This document shows, one piece after another, positions 5,644 to 5,802 of a DNA stretch of 5,802 nucleotides. The notes under the pieces were generated by a model. It saw only the letters and a list, made by a program, of their open reading frames with translations, had not been told where the DNA came from and searched no databases. Within the stretch, counting starts at the first letter, position 1; the number at the start of each line of letters is the position of its first letter. The translations under genes were made by a program, and so were the position numbers. Origin of the DNA: Pseudomonadota bacterium (GTDB lineage: Bacteria; Pseudomonadota; Alphaproteobacteria; Sphingomonadales; Sphingomonadaceae). The stretch is taken from contig JAEWJQ010000174.1 in assembly GCA_023386515.1 (NCBI GenBank), positions 1 through 5,802 on the forward strand, read 5' to 3'.

Positions 5644-5802
5644 TGCGCGCGCTGCGCCGGACGATCGCGGCGCTCGCCATCCTGCTGCTGCTCGCCGCCG
5701 TCGCCTTGCTGATCTGGGCGCTGGCGCGGGGCCGGCCACAGGATCTGCCCTGGACAGCGCTCGATCTCGGCGCGCCGATCGGCCTGGCGACCGGGCGCAA
5801 GC
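5643..5802 (+). CDS. N-terminus of a membrane-anchored protein, probably extensin family (cut by window end)
   Basis: An ATG at 5643-5645 shares its A with the TGA of the NUDIX gene and opens a frame that runs to the window edge (53 codons visible). It begins MRALRR, followed by a strongly hydrophobic stretch rich in Leu, Ala and Ile (about residues 8-27) that is either an uncleaved signal anchor or a signal peptide. After it comes RGRPQDLPWTALDLGAPIG and then LATGRK. The LPWTxLDLxxPIG-xxTGRK pattern resembles, from memory, the start of proteobacterial extensin-family (extensin-like C-terminal domain, PF06904) proteins. The diagnostic cysteine-rich region is outside the window, so the family call is provisional. 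The start and membrane segment are well supported. Confidence 0.65.
   Translation, partial: MRALRRTIAALAILLLLAAVALLIWALARGRPQDLPWTALDLGAPIGLATGRK

Noticed and set aside
4735..5739. A 334-codon minus-strand open frame opposite the NUDIX gene
   Set aside because: It has Arg/Gly/Ala-rich shadow composition and overlaps the tRNA, while the plus strand has a clear NUDIX motif.

Overview
The window is GC-rich, compact bacterial chromosome. Three things point to an alphaproteobacterium of the sphingomonad type: a tRNA-Ala(CGC) with encoded CCA, a protein with the SWFGD motif and a DUF2171-like domain, and the apparent start of an extensin-like protein behind a NUDIX gene. No mobile element, CRISPR array or phage gene was seen. 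This placement is inferred from gene content and composition, not from a database search.

Layout from left to right. Bases 1-74 may be the Pro/Ala-rich tail of a plus-strand gene. A minus-strand short-chain dehydrogenase resembling 3-hydroxybutyrate dehydrogenase follows (97-882). It diverges across 107 bp from a plus-strand membrane-anchored zinc metallopeptidase of the YpfJ family (990-1904). A perfect 12-bp hairpin (1925-1954) lies between the metallopeptidase and a convergent minus-strand NADP-dependent medium-chain oxidoreductase (1963-2952). That oxidoreductase is complete except for an in-frame TAG at codon 165. A classical Rho-independent terminator (3030-3058) separates it from the next upstream minus-strand gene (3095-4465), which encodes a long, disordered, Tyr/Gly/Arg/Asp-rich protein ending in a DUF2171-like domain. 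A 258-bp intergenic region then leads to tRNA-Ala(CGC) (4724-4799), a NUDIX hydrolase (4897-5643) and, overlapping its stop codon, the beginning of a membrane-anchored, probably extensin-family protein cut by the window edge.

The genes do not form one pathway. The dehydrogenase suggests polyhydroxybutyrate or ketone-body use, the metallopeptidase and extensin-like protein are envelope-associated, and the NUDIX enzyme is likely a nucleotide or CoA-derivative housecleaning enzyme. The only clear translational coupling is NUDIX to extensin-like (TGATG). The two observations most worth checking are the amber codon in the otherwise intact oxidoreductase and the lysine-free, tyrosine/arginine-rich low-complexity domain fused to SWFGD and DUF2171-like segments. 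I found no convincing evidence for a wholly new multi-gene system.
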